Shown here: piece by piece, positions 9,478 to 17,295 of the stretch
How positions within the stretch are numbered: position 1 is the stretch's first letter
Layout: every line of letters starts with the position of its first letter
Assembly: GCA_946409635.1 (NCBI GenBank)
Contig: CAMJXD010000013.1
Coordinates: forward strand, 1-37,936
Direction: 5' to 3'
DNA length: 37,936 bases
Source: an uncultured Prevotellaceae bacterium
GTDB taxonomy: Bacteria; Bacteroidota; Bacteroidia; Bacteroidales; Muribaculaceae
Position numbers and translations under genes: made by a program
Notes under the pieces: model-generated
Seen by the model: only the letters and a program-made list of their open reading frames with translations
What the model was told of the DNA's origin: nothing
Database searches by the model: none

Positions 9478-10611
9478 TTAAATGGGCTTGGTGAAGGCGC
9501 GGCGGCGCTTGTGTTGCTCACGCTCGAAGTATTCCCACTGCTTGAGGACCTTGGAGTTGAGCTCGAGCTCACGATTGCTCTCGGCATACTTGTACCCGTT
9601 CTGGTTGAAGCAGGGAATCAGGTCGGTGAAGAGCAGGGAGTTGACGCCCTTGTTCTGGAACTCGGGCTTGACGGCGATGAGCATGAGGTCAACCACGTCG
9701 TTGTGCTTGAAGGCATGCAGCAGATGTCTCCAGCCCATGGGGAAGAGCCGGCCGCGGTTCTTGATGAGCGCCCTGGCCATCGAGGGGATGGAGATGCCCA
9801 CGGCGATAAGTTCGCGTGAGGTCTTGTCGACGACCATCGAGAGGTCATTCAAGGGGAGGAAGGGCAGGTACATCTTGATGTAATGGTTGATCTGCTTGTC
9901 GGACAGCGGGGAGTAGCCAAAGATGCTGTCATAAGCCACGTTGATGAGCCTGAAGATCTCGTCGCCATAGTCCTTGACAAGCTGCTTGCGGCTGGTATAC
10001 TTGATGTTCTCCAGATTGTTGCGTTCGGCGACAATGTTGGAGATGCGCACCATCTTCTCGGGGATTTCCTTGGGGATGGTGATGAGGAGTTCAATCCAGT
10101 CGGCATCCTTGACAAAGCCCAGTCGCTCCATGTGCTTGGGATAGTAGGGGTAGTTGTAGATGCCTCCGCTGGTGCCCACACGGTCGAAGCCCTCGATGAG
10201 CATACCCTCGGGGTCCATGTCGGTGAAGCTGAGCGGTCCCGTGAGGTGCTCCATGCCCTTGCTCCTACCCCACTGCGTCACGGCGTCGATGAGCGCATCG
10301 ACCACCTCCTGGTCATCGATGAAGTCGATGTAGCTGAATCGGGCCTCCTTCTTGCCGGAGCGCTCGTTGACCACATGATTGATGATGCCAGCGACGCGTC
10401 CGACAATCTTGCCGTCACGGTAAGCCAAGAAGTAAGCCGCCTCGCAGAAGTCGAAAGCCGGGTTCTTGCCGGGAGTGAGCGTATTGAGTTCGTCGGTCAC
10501 CAAGGGGGGGACGAAGAACTTGCTGTCGCGATACAGCACGTCGATGGGGAAGTGAATAAACTTCAAGAGGTTGGCCCTAGTGGGCTGAATTTCTCGGATT
10601 TCTACAGCCAT
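9478..10611 (-). CDS. GNAT-fold acetyltransferase-like protein of unknown substrate
   Basis: I do not know a substrate for this 377-residue protein. Its layout suggests two GNAT-like halves. The first contains AAYFLAYRDGKIVGRVAGIINHV (two beta strands with the typical bulge) and a conserved SFTDMDPEGMLIEGFD stretch. The second has LIAVGISIPSM and VDLMLIAVKPEFQNKGVNSLLFTDL, whose QNKGV resembles the acetyl-CoA loop Q/RxxGxG/A. Similar proteins are found across Bacteroidota as conserved hypotheticals. It is 49 bases downstream of a tiny membrane-protein gene and 42 bases upstream of pgi. That places it in the same probable transcript, although a link to sugar metabolism is unproven. Confidence 0.75.
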   Translation of the reverse strand: MAVEIREIQPTRANLLKFIHFPIDVLYRDSKFFVPPLVTDELNTLTPGKNPAFDFCEAAYFLAYRDGKIVGRVAGIINHVVNERSGKKEARFSYIDFIDDQEVVDALIDAVTQWGRSKGMEHLTGPLSFTDMDPEGMLIEGFDRVGTSGGIYNYPYYPKHMERLGFVKDADWIELLITIPKEIPEKMVRISNIVAERNNLENIKYTSRKQLVKDYGDEIFRLINVAYDSIFGYSPLSDKQINHYIKMYLPFLPLNDLSMVVDKTSRELIAVGISIPSMARALIKNRGRLFPMGWRHLLHAFKHNDVVDLMLIAVKPEFQNKGVNSLLFTDLIPCFNQNGYKYAESNRELELNSKVLKQWEYFEREQHKRRRAFTKPI

Positions 10612-10660
10612 AAAGATGATATGCTAGGTTGAAAATCGGGTTATCAAAAAAACTAGAGTG

Positions 10661-10768
10661 TCATGCAAAGGCGACGTTGTTGAGCCACCAGAGCAACGCG
10701 AGCAGCGCCACGATGACGATGTCGAGCTTGAGGAAGAACCAGAAGTAATATCTCTTGTCGGGAGTCAT
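10661..10768 (-). CDS. Predicted 35-residue single-span membrane protein
   Basis: An ATG at 10766-10768 opens a 35-codon frame ending in TGA at 10661-10663. The peptide begins MTPDKRYYFWFF, continues LKLDIVIVALLALLWWL, and ends NNVAFA. One hydrophobic helix (about residues 9-29) follows a charged, aromatic N terminus, as in many bacterial small membrane proteins. It starts 20 bases after the stop of the zinc-ribbon gene and ends 49 bases before the GNAT-like gene, so it should be cotranscribed. Length is below common gene-calling cut-offs. Function is unknown. Partnering with the zinc-ribbon membrane protein is only a guess from position. Confidence 0.6.
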   Translation of the reverse strand: MTPDKRYYFWFFLKLDIVIVALLALLWWLNNVAFA

Positions 10769-10788
10769 GGGTTGCTGAGTAGAGGTGG

Positions 10789-12270
10789 TCAGTTGGCCGA
10801 TTTAGCCTTGTCGTGGACGAGGTCGTAGGAGATGGAGCCGTTGCTGGTCTTGATGAGCACGGTGTTGTCGCCATGGAAGCTGATGCTGGAGGCGGGACCG
10901 TTCTTGGCGCCATAGATGGTGAAATACTTGCGGGAGTTCTTGTTGAAGCCCACAACCGAACCCTTGGTGTCGAGGAAGACCAAATACTTGCCATTGTCGA
11001 TCTTGTCCTTGATTTCCTTCATGTTGATGATGGGCTTGTCGTACTGGGTGGGCTTCATCTTGACCTCCTCGCCCTCCTTGAGCTTGTCCATGTTCTCGGC
11101 ATTGTCGTGTTCCCACTTGGCGCCGGCGTTCTCCTCGCCCTCGAGCGCCTTGGCCTCTTCCTCTTCCTTCTTGGCCTGCTCCTCGGCATCGATCTCGTCC
11201 TGGGTAGCTACATGGATAGCGCCGATTGACGCGGCCTCCTGCTGGAGGAAGCGCCGCTCGCTGCTGCCAGTGCTCTCGAGCGGTCCACGGCTGTAGACAT
11301 ACTGCCGGCCGTCGGTGCGGGAGCGGATGTTGCCGTCGTAGGTGAGCGTGGTGAGCTTCTTGGCGTCGATGTCAAAGAGGCACAGCGTCACGCGACCGTT
11401 GCCGCCCTCGCCGGCCCCCTTGAGGTGGTTGAGGAAGCCAAAGTAGAGGCACTGCTTGCCATCGACAGTGACGGCACGAGGGATGCTCATGGCGTCGGCG
11501 ATGAGTGACGAGTTGTCCATGATGATGGAGCGGCCGTCGAAATACTTGGTCTGTGCAAGCTCGGTTTTCCACTGCGCGCCGTCGCGGGTGAGCGTATAGA
11601 GCTTGATGAAGGGGCGGTCGGTGTCGTCCTTGTATGTGACGCCGACGATGCGTTCGGGGGTGTCGGGGTCGGTGCTTGAAAATCTCACGGCACAGGCGGT
11701 GTAGGCCTTGTCCTCGGTGAAGTTATTGCGGCTGAGCTCAGAGCTGAAGACCTGCATGGGCTCCTGGCTGCCCTCGGCGACGAGAGCGGCGCTGTCGGCA
11801 CGTGCCTCGAGCCTGTCGTTCTCCTGGCTGTTGCAGTGCCTGAGCAGGCTGAGCAGAGCGATGAGCAGGACAGCCACGACGATGCCGACGATGAGGTTGC
11901 GGTTGAAGTTGGAGCCGCCGGAGTTGTCGCTGTCGTCCTGGTCGTCGTCCTGGTCGGGTGCGGGCTGTGGCTTGGGCTGCTGCCAAGCGTTGGCCTGTCG
12001 CTGAGCCGCGCGCTGGGCCTGCTGGCGCTGCTGGTTGTAGGTCTGGGGTTGTTGCGGTTGCTGCGGTTGCTGCTCGCGCTGGTCAATGTCCCGGCTAGCG
12101 ATATTCACCGCATTGTCGACGGCCTTGCCGCAATGTGGGCAAAATACCGACGTGGAAGGCATCGGCTGATGGCAATAACTGCAAGTTACTTCACTGTTGA
12201 TGCGGTAACCACAATGGTTACAAAACACTGACCCGTCGGGTACCTCGTGTCCGCAATGTTGACATCTCAT
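10789..12270 (-). CDS. Double zinc-ribbon, single-pass membrane protein
   Basis: The 493-residue protein has three parts. Residues 1-49 hold two CxxC pairs for each of two zinc ribbons (C3, C6, C17, C20 and C30, C33, C44, C47). Residues 60-120 are a low-complexity Gln/Pro-rich then Asp/Ser-rich linker. A membrane span lies at about 125-143 and is followed by a large domain that should face the periplasm. That domain has beta-rich stretches resembling a repeated readout (VTYKDDTDRPFIKLYTLTRDG; KYLVFLDTKGSVVGFNKNS) with a Lys/Glu-rich insertion near 350-390. I do not recognise the outer domain. The layout suggests a cytoplasmic sensor or scaffold joined to an outer domain. A TACTTTTG box lies about 52 bases upstream. 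Confidence 0.8.
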   Translation of the reverse strand: MRCQHCGHEVPDGSVFCNHCGYRINSEVTCSYCHQPMPSTSVFCPHCGKAVDNAVNIASRDIDQREQQPQQPQQPQTYNQQRQQAQRAAQRQANAWQQPKPQPAPDQDDDQDDSDNSGGSNFNRNLIVGIVVAVLLIALLSLLRHCNSQENDRLEARADSAALVAEGSQEPMQVFSSELSRNNFTEDKAYTACAVRFSSTDPDTPERIVGVTYKDDTDRPFIKLYTLTRDGAQWKTELAQTKYFDGRSIIMDNSSLIADAMSIPRAVTVDGKQCLYFGFLNHLKGAGEGGNGRVTLCLFDIDAKKLTTLTYDGNIRSRTDGRQYVYSRGPLESTGSSERRFLQQEAASIGAIHVATQDEIDAEEQAKKEEEEAKALEGEENAGAKWEHDNAENMDKLKEGEEVKMKPTQYDKPIINMKEIKDKIDNGKYLVFLDTKGSVVGFNKNSRKYFTIYGAKNGPASSISFHGDNTVLIKTSNGSISYDLVHDKAKSAN

Positions 12271-12321
12271 AATTGTAGTCTATTATTATAGTGTTACTTC
12301 TGTTCGATTAATTACAAACTG

Positions 12322-12329
12322 CAAAAGTA
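12322..12329 (-). promoter_or_regulatory. Possible -7 box of the zinc-ribbon operon
   Basis: The minus strand reads TACTTTTG, a TAnnTTTG match, about 52 bases before the zinc-ribbon gene. No TTG lies at the expected spacing. Confidence 0.4.
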
Positions 12330-12379
12330 AGCAATAATCCTAGATTATTGAGACTTTTTAGAGAAAAACTTGCTGGGGT

Positions 12380-12415
12380 TTTTTACAAGCCAAAGGCTTG
12401 CACTACTACAACACG
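12380..12415. repeat. Solitary relative of the hairpin-tail repeat
   Basis: A T-run leads into a perfect 6-base hairpin, arms CAAGCC (12386-12391) and GGCTTG (12395-12400), loop AAA, followed at once by CACTACTACAACACG. The T-run, the hairpin place and the tail GCTTGCACTACTACAAC match the units of the 1-480 array, but both hairpin arms differ together (CGAGCC/GGCTCG there). It lies 3' of psuG. Confidence 0.7.
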
Positions 12416-12436
12416 TGACAGGAGACGCTAGGCGAG

Positions 12437-13354
12437 TTACTTGAGGGCCTGGAGGGCAGCGGCGGTGAGAGCCGCAAGGCGTGCGTTGTTGAGGACGAGC
12501 TGGATGTTGCTGTCGAGGCTGTCGCCGCCGGTGAGATCCTTGACCCTGGCCAGGAGGAATGGCGTCACCTGCTTGCCGTGGATGCCCTGACGGTTGGCCT
12601 CGTCGATAGCCTGGTCGATGGCGCGGTTGATGACTTCGGGAGGCATGGAATACTGCTCGGGGATGGGATTGGTGACGAGCATGCCGCCACGAAGGCCCAT
12701 GTCGAGCTTGGCGCGGAATGCCGCGGCGAGTTCCTCAGGGGTGTCGATGCGGTAGTCGACCTTGAAGCCGCTGTGGCGGGTGTAGAAAGCAGGGAGCTCG
12801 TCGGTACCGTATCCGATGACGGGAACGCCCTTGGTCTCAAGGTATTCCAGCGTGAGGCCCAGGTCGAGGATAGACTTGGCGCCGGCACAGATGACCATCA
12901 CGGGGGTCATGGCCAGTTCCTCGAGGTCGGCACTGATGTCCATTGTGGTCTCGGCCCCGCGGTGCACCCCACCGATGCCTCCTGTAGCAAACACCCTAAT
13001 GCCCGCCATGGCCGCAATGATCATGGTGGTGGTGACAGTGGTGGCGCCGTCCATGCCACGGGCGACGAGGACGGGCAGATCGCGGCGTGAAGCCTTGGTG
13101 ACAGCCTGTCCCTTGCGTCCCAGGTACTCAATCTCGTCGGGCGTGCAGCCAGCCTTGAGACGGCCACCGATGATGGCGACTGTTGCCGGCACCGCTCCAG
13201 CCTCACGGATGGTCTGCTCGACACGCAAGGCCGTCTCGACATTCTGAGGATAGGGCATGCCGTGGGAAATGATGGTTGACTCGAGTGCCACTACAGGAAG
13301 ATTCTCGTCGAGCGCCTGCTGCACCTGGGGTGAAATGGAAAGATAGTTGTTCAT
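12437..13354 (-). CDS. psuG: Pseudouridine-5'-phosphate glycosidase
   Basis: PsuG splits pseudouridine 5'-phosphate into uracil and ribose 5-phosphate. The N-terminal VVALESTIISHGMPYPQN carries the family glutamate (E25 here). MDISADLEEL and VICAGAKSILDLG contain the Asp and Lys that form the rest of the known active site, the Lys bonding to the ribose. ARVKDLTGGDSLDSNIQLVLNNARL closes the fold. The frame extends far upstream into psuK, but the ATG at 13354 gives the normal 305-residue protein. It begins 22 bases after psuK, so the two form an operon in reaction order. Confidence 0.95.
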   Translation of the reverse strand: MNNYLSISPQVQQALDENLPVVALESTIISHGMPYPQNVETALRVEQTIREAGAVPATVAIIGGRLKAGCTPDEIEYLGRKGQAVTKASRRDLPVLVARGMDGATTVTTTMIIAAMAGIRVFATGGIGGVHRGAETTMDISADLEELAMTPVMVICAGAKSILDLGLTLEYLETKGVPVIGYGTDELPAFYTRHSGFKVDYRIDTPEELAAAFRAKLDMGLRGGMLVTNPIPEQYSMPPEVINRAIDQAIDEANRQGIHGKQVTPFLLARVKDLTGGDSLDSNIQLVLNNARLAALTAAALQALK

Positions 13355-13376
13355 ATCGTGGATTGTTAATGGATGC

Positions 13377-14273
13377 TTATAGATAATTGTTGATGTCGGG
13401 ATTGACGGTGTTGAGAGAGAGGAGGGTCGCATGGGCAGCCTTGAGGGCAGTGTGCGCCCCGTCGGGGAACGAGATGCCGAGCATGGCGGCATGGACGATG
13501 CCTGCCATGAAGGCGTCGCCGGCACCGGTGGTGTTGATGACCCTAGTGGGGATGGCATGGAAGTGCTCATGGCGGCCATCACAGGCGCAATACACACCGT
13601 CGCTGCCCAAGGTGATGTAGACCTGCCTGACGCCCATCGCGATGAGACAGTCGGCAGCGCGCGGAGCGCTGTCGCAGCCCGTGACGGCCTGGGCCTCGAT
13701 GAGGTTGAGTTTCAAGGCGTGCAGGCGTCGAGAGGAGCTATGCTGCAGGGCGTGCACGAGGCGAGCGGCCTTGGCCGTGCTCACCGTGTCGACAAAGAGC
13801 GGAGCTGTGCAATTGTCGATGAGGAACTGCAGAGCCTCAGAGGAGATGTTGGTATCGGCCACGACGGCCGCCGAGGCGTTGATCTCCTCGAGTCGAGGCT
13901 CGAGAAATGCGGGAGTGAGGTGATTGACGATGTCGGTGTCGGCCACTGCCGCGATCATGTCACCTGTCTGATCGTTGACACACAGGTAGAGGCCGTTGCG
14001 CAAACCCTCGCGACGCTCGCTCAGGGTGAGATCCAGCCCGATGGCCTGGCACTCACGCCAGCACATGTCGCCAAAGGTCTCGCCGCCAAAAACGCTCACA
14101 AACTTGACCTGATGTCCCATGAGCAGGAGGTTATGGGCGATATTGCGCGCCACGCCGCCGAAGCCCATAGAGACGTGTCCAGGGACCGAGTCGGCCGGCA
14201 CAAAAGGGGCCGTCAAGGCCGCCGAGATGTCGATGTTAACACCACCGATGACAGTAATGTATCGTTCACTCAT
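13377..14273 (-). CDS. psuK: PfkB-family kinase, probable pseudouridine kinase
   Basis: The 298-residue protein is a ribokinase/PfkB-family sugar kinase. It begins ITVIGGVNIDI, has the GFGGVARNIAHNL segment, and carries the anion-hole and catalytic motif GAGDAF at 250-255 (Asp253 as the base). VYITLGSDGVY is the ATP-side segment. The adjoining psuG gene 22 bases downstream makes pseudouridine the likely substrate, giving pseudouridine 5'-phosphate. Without that neighbour only PfkB kinase could be claimed. A consensus minus-strand promoter lies about 260 bases upstream, so the mRNA has a long leader filled with hairpins (14333-14450). Confidence 0.9.
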   Translation of the reverse strand: MSERYITVIGGVNIDISAALTAPFVPADSVPGHVSMGFGGVARNIAHNLLLMGHQVKFVSVFGGETFGDMCWRECQAIGLDLTLSERREGLRNGLYLCVNDQTGDMIAAVADTDIVNHLTPAFLEPRLEEINASAAVVADTNISSEALQFLIDNCTAPLFVDTVSTAKAARLVHALQHSSSRRLHALKLNLIEAQAVTGCDSAPRAADCLIAMGVRQVYITLGSDGVYCACDGRHEHFHAIPTRVINTTGAGDAFMAGIVHAAMLGISFPDGAHTALKAAHATLLSLNTVNPDINNYL

Positions 14274-14276
14274 AAT

Positions 14277-14507
14277 TCAGAACCCATTGGCGAAATTAAA
14301 GTTGTTTCTAAATAATTGACAGAAAGGAAGTTCGTCTTCGACGCACATGGCTGCTAGCCATTCTGCACCAAGCTGCGACCGCCGACGGCGGTCTTGCATG
14401 GTGTTAGCTGTTGAAGTCGGGTCTCCGACCCGCCGTGCGTCTTCGACGCAATCCACTGTCCACCAATAAAAGTCAACGTTTTCAGATAAAAGCATAATTC
14501 CTCCCAT
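14277..14507 (-). CDS. Doubtful 76-codon leader ORF across the hairpin array
   Basis: An ATG at 14507, about 17 bases past the predicted transcription start, opens 76 codons that end in TGA only 3 bases before the psuK ATG. The frame runs through every hairpin of the leader without a stop. The 15-base hairpins are whole codons, and two of them read CVEDA and RVGDP. I do not recognise the product. It may be a leader peptide coupled to psuK, or simply a chance open frame over a repeat. Confidence 0.25.
   Translation of the reverse strand: MGGIMLLSENVDFYWWTVDCVEDARRVGDPTSTANTMQDRRRRSQLGAEWLAAMCVEDELPFCQLFRNNFNFANGF
14333..14450. repeat. Array of short perfect triloop hairpins in the psuK leader
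   Basis: Five palindromes with 3-base loops follow one another. 14333-14343 has arms CGTC/GACG. 14347-14361 has arms ATGGCT/AGCCAT. 14377-14393 has arms GACCGCC/GGCGGTC, with an outer CACCA/TGGTG pair at 14366 and 14399. 14418-14432 has arms CGGGTC/GACCCG. 14436-14450 has arms TGCGTC/GACGCA. The first and last share CGTCTTCGACGCA. On the minus strand the CGGGTC hairpin is followed directly by ACTTCAACA, the same word that follows the palindrome in the 1-480 array. The array lies between the psuK promoter and psuK, so it would be transcribed. Confidence 0.85.
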
Positions 14508-14530
14508 GGGTCATTCAGGATATCGAGCTG

Positions 14531-14561
14531 CAAAGATACGTCAAGTTGGCAGTATAGGCAA
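14531..14561 (-). promoter_or_regulatory. Consensus promoter of psuK-psuG
   Basis: On the minus strand TTG (14561-14559) is followed after 20 bases by TATCTTTG (14538-14531). Transcription should begin near 14524 and leaves a leader of about 250 bases before psuK. Confidence 0.7.
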
Positions 14562-14635
14562 GCGATGTGGGGTGACAATATCAAGGGTGAGAAACATTTT
14601 TTGCGTTAAATAGGGTGTCATTGCCGATAGTTTAG

Positions 14636-14643
14636 TAACTTTG
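14636..14643 (+). promoter_or_regulatory. -7 box of the SDR gene
   Basis: TAACTTTG matches TAnnTTTG. The start would be near 14650, about 35 bases before the ATG at 14685. A TTG at 14621 is too close to be a normal -33 element. The gap to the divergent psuK promoter is about 75 bases. Confidence 0.5.
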
Positions 14644-14684
14644 CAGGTTAGAAACGATTGAACCTAACTAAAAAAGACTATGAT

Positions 14685-15545
14685 ATGATGACCGACAACG
14701 AGAAACAGATGGTCGCCGACGCCAAACCCCTGTATATTGTCACCGGCTCGACCGACAGCATGGGAAGCGTGATCACGCGCAAGCTAGCCGAGCAAGGCAA
14801 GGCCGTGCTGCTTGCCAGCCGCGACATCCAGAAGGCCGAGAACTATGCCGCACAGTTGCGTACAGTGACCCGCAACAAGGACATTTCATGCCTGCAGCTG
14901 GACTTGAACTCCTTTGAGCTGGTCAACGACTTTGTCAACCGGCTGAAGGCGCTGAACCGCCCAGTTGCCGCCCTGATCAACAATGCCGGCCTGCTGCCCC
15001 GCCGCAGCGAGATTTCGCCCGACGGTTTTGAACACTCGGTACAGGTGAACTACCTGAGCACCGTGTTGCTGTCGATGCAGGTGTATCCGCTGATTGAGGA
15101 GGGCGGTCACATCATCCTGTCGACGAGCGTGTCGCGGCGGTTTGTGTCGCTGCCTTATGAGTTTCCTGCCGTGTCTCACTTCACCCCGTGGGGAGCCTAT
15201 GCCCAGAGCAAGTTGGCGCTGACGCTGTTCTCGATATACATGTCGAGCGTGATGAAGACCCGCCGTGTGGCCGTGAACTGCGTCAATCCCGGATTGCTGA
15301 AGAGCGGCGCTCTGGCCATGGCACGCTGGATGGACCGCGTACCCGACTACCTGACCCGCAACATGCCCAGCCCCGAGGCCGGTGTGGTTCCCACGCTGCG
15401 TGCCCTGGAGAGCCATGAGACGGGTTACCTGTTCTCGGGAGCGGACAAGCAGGTGAAGACATCGACGATGCTGAAGAACCGTGAGATGTTCATCCGCGTG
15501 TGCAACGACACGATGCGCATCCTCAAGGAACACATGAACAAATGA
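14685..15545 (+). CDS. Short-chain dehydrogenase/reductase (SDR) family protein
   Basis: The 286-residue protein shows the classic SDR pattern: TGSTDSMG nucleotide loop at residues 20-27, LINNAGLLPRRSE, an ILSTS strand and YAQSK (catalytic Tyr and Lys). VNCVNPGLLKSGAL follows the active site. It resembles the retinol dehydrogenase/WW-domain oxidoreductase-like group of SDRs in layout, but the substrate is unknown. The open frame reaches back to a TTG at 14658. The first ATG in frame is at 14685, immediately followed by another at 14688, so the exact start is one of these two. ribF begins 70 bases after the stop. Confidence 0.85.
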   Translation: MMTDNEKQMVADAKPLYIVTGSTDSMGSVITRKLAEQGKAVLLASRDIQKAENYAAQLRTVTRNKDISCLQLDLNSFELVNDFVNRLKALNRPVAALINNAGLLPRRSEISPDGFEHSVQVNYLSTVLLSMQVYPLIEEGGHIILSTSVSRRFVSLPYEFPAVSHFTPWGAYAQSKLALTLFSIYMSSVMKTRRVAVNCVNPGLLKSGALAMARWMDRVPDYLTRNMPSPEAGVVPTLRALESHETGYLFSGADKQVKTSTMLKNREMFIRVCNDTMRILKEHMNK

Positions 15546-15615
15546 CAAAGCAGAGTGGAGCCCATTAAGTGATTATGAGCATCCACTCCTTGTTTATAAA
15601 CACGACAGTCAACGA

Positions 15616-16569
15616 ATGAAGACATTGGTCGAAAACGACCGCCTGGCTGAAGGCAGCACGGTTGCCACGATAGGCATGTTTGACGGCGTCCACCTGGGGC
15701 ACGCCTTACTGGTTAATTTTCTCAATGTCGAGGCCAAGGCCGCAGGCAAGCAGTCGCTGGTGATTACATTTCTTCACCACCCGCGGCAGGTGCTTCACCC
15801 AGAGAGTCCGCTGAAACTCATCATGCCGCTCGAGGAGCGGTTGCATCACATCGAGGCACAGGGTCCCGACCTGCTGCTGCCGATGGAATTCACCCCCGAA
15901 CTGGCTCAACTAGACTCCTTGCAGTTCATTGAGCTGCTGCGCGACCGCTACGGCGTGAGTGAGCTAGTGACGGGTTACAACCACCGCTTCGGCCACAACA
16001 AGGGAGAGACCTTTGAGGACTATTGCCGTCATGGCGAACAGCTGGGCGTGAAGGTCGTGAAGGCCCCCGAGTATCTGGGCCAGTATGCGCCAGTGAGTTC
16101 TACCATCATACGCGGTCTGGTGGCCGCCGGTCGAGTAGTCGACGCGATGCACTGCATGGGTCGTCCCTACCGTCTGTCGGGCAAGGTAGTGCACGGATTC
16201 CACAACGGCAGGGGTCTGGGCTTTCCCACGGCCAACGTGGGCGAGGTGGACCAGAGCCTGCTGCTGCCTCACAACGGCGCTTATGCCGTGCTGGCCCACG
16301 TGGGCGGGCAGCGCCTTGAGGGAATGGCCAACATAGGGCGCAGGCCGACGCTTGACAACGGCCCACAGCTGAGCATCGAGGTGAACCTGTTTGATTTTGA
16401 CGACGACATCTACGGCCAAGCCATCACGCTGGAATTCATCAGCTTTCTGAGGCTAGAGTTCAAGATGTGCGGCCTGGAGGAGCTCAAGCAGCAGCTCACG
16501 CTCGACCGTGACAATGCCAAGCGCATCCTCAACGAATACTTAACGAATACTCAACAAACAATCATATAG
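15616..16569 (+). CDS. ribF: Bifunctional riboflavin kinase/FAD synthetase
   Basis: RibF phosphorylates riboflavin to FMN and then adenylates it to FAD. The N-terminal adenylyltransferase domain has GMFDGVHLGHA (FDGVHLGH at 22-29), TFLHHPRQVL and the TGYNHRFGHNKGE loop. The C-terminal kinase domain has GRPYRLSGKVVHGFHNGRGLGFPTANV and IEVNLFDFDDDIYG. At 317 residues both domains are complete. It is followed 8 bases later by upp. The flavin product is needed by nadB and by the fumarate reductase flavoprotein in this window. Confidence 0.96.
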   Translation: MKTLVENDRLAEGSTVATIGMFDGVHLGHALLVNFLNVEAKAAGKQSLVITFLHHPRQVLHPESPLKLIMPLEERLHHIEAQGPDLLLPMEFTPELAQLDSLQFIELLRDRYGVSELVTGYNHRFGHNKGETFEDYCRHGEQLGVKVVKAPEYLGQYAPVSSTIIRGLVAAGRVVDAMHCMGRPYRLSGKVVHGFHNGRGLGFPTANVGEVDQSLLLPHNGAYAVLAHVGGQRLEGMANIGRRPTLDNGPQLSIEVNLFDFDDDIYGQAITLEFISFLRLEFKMCGLEELKQQLTLDRDNAKRILNEYLTNTQQTII

Positions 16570-16577
16570 CAAAAAAA

Positions 16578-17234
16578 ATGGACATCATCAACTTGTGTGA
16601 ACAGAACTCGCTCGTGGGACAGTACATGAGCGAAATACGCGACAAGCACATCCAGCTAGACCGGATGCGCTTCCGCACCAACATCCATCGCATGGGCCAG
16701 ATCATGGCCTATGAAATCTCCAAGCAGCTGCAGTATAGGACCGAGGGCACAGAGACCCCGCTGGGAGTGAAACAGTGCAACGTGCTTGATGACCAGGTGG
16801 TCATCTCGTCGATCCTGCGCGCCGGCCTCCCCTTTCATGAGGGTTTCCTGAGCTACATGGACAATGCTGAGAACGCCTTTGTGTCGGCCTACCGGAAGTA
16901 TCTGCCCAACTCAGACGAGTTTGACGTCCACATCGAGTACATCGCGAGTCCGCGACTTGACGGCAAGACGCTGATCATTGCCGACCCGATGCTCGCCACC
17001 GGCTCGTCGATGGATCTGGCCTACCGCGCGCTGATGACGAAGGGCGAACCGGCCCACATCCACATCGTGAGCGTGGTGGCCACCCCCAAGGCCATCGACA
17101 CCATCAAGGCTCACCTGCCGCAGGACCGCACCACGCTGTGGACCTGTGACATCGACGACGAGCTGAATGAGCATAGCTATATCGTACCGGGACTGGGCGA
17201 CTGCGGCGACCTGCTGTACGGAGAGAAAGAGTGA
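16578..17234 (+). CDS. upp: Uracil phosphoribosyltransferase
   Basis: Upp makes UMP from uracil and PRPP. The PRPP-binding loop LIIADPMLATGSSMD spans about residues 132-146, and SSILRAGLPFHEGF (77-90) carries the conserved RAGL segment. The C-terminal HSYIVPGLGDCGDLLYGE is the uracil-binding region of the family. At 218 residues it is typical. It starts 8 bases after ribF and is probably cotranscribed. Uracil freed by PsuG, whose gene lies some 3 kb away on the other strand, would be a direct substrate. Confidence 0.95.
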   Translation: MDIINLCEQNSLVGQYMSEIRDKHIQLDRMRFRTNIHRMGQIMAYEISKQLQYRTEGTETPLGVKQCNVLDDQVVISSILRAGLPFHEGFLSYMDNAENAFVSAYRKYLPNSDEFDVHIEYIASPRLDGKTLIIADPMLATGSSMDLAYRALMTKGEPAHIHIVSVVATPKAIDTIKAHLPQDRTTLWTCDIDDELNEHSYIVPGLGDCGDLLYGEKE

Positions 17235-17295
17235 TACACTGGCTAGATGGGCTAGAGGTACTAGATGAACACAAGAGAATTAAAAAGACTAAGAT

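Noticed and set aside
12437-13597. psuG starting at 13597
   Set aside because: The extra N-terminal part is the wrong-frame reading of psuK. The ATG at 13354 gives the normal family length.
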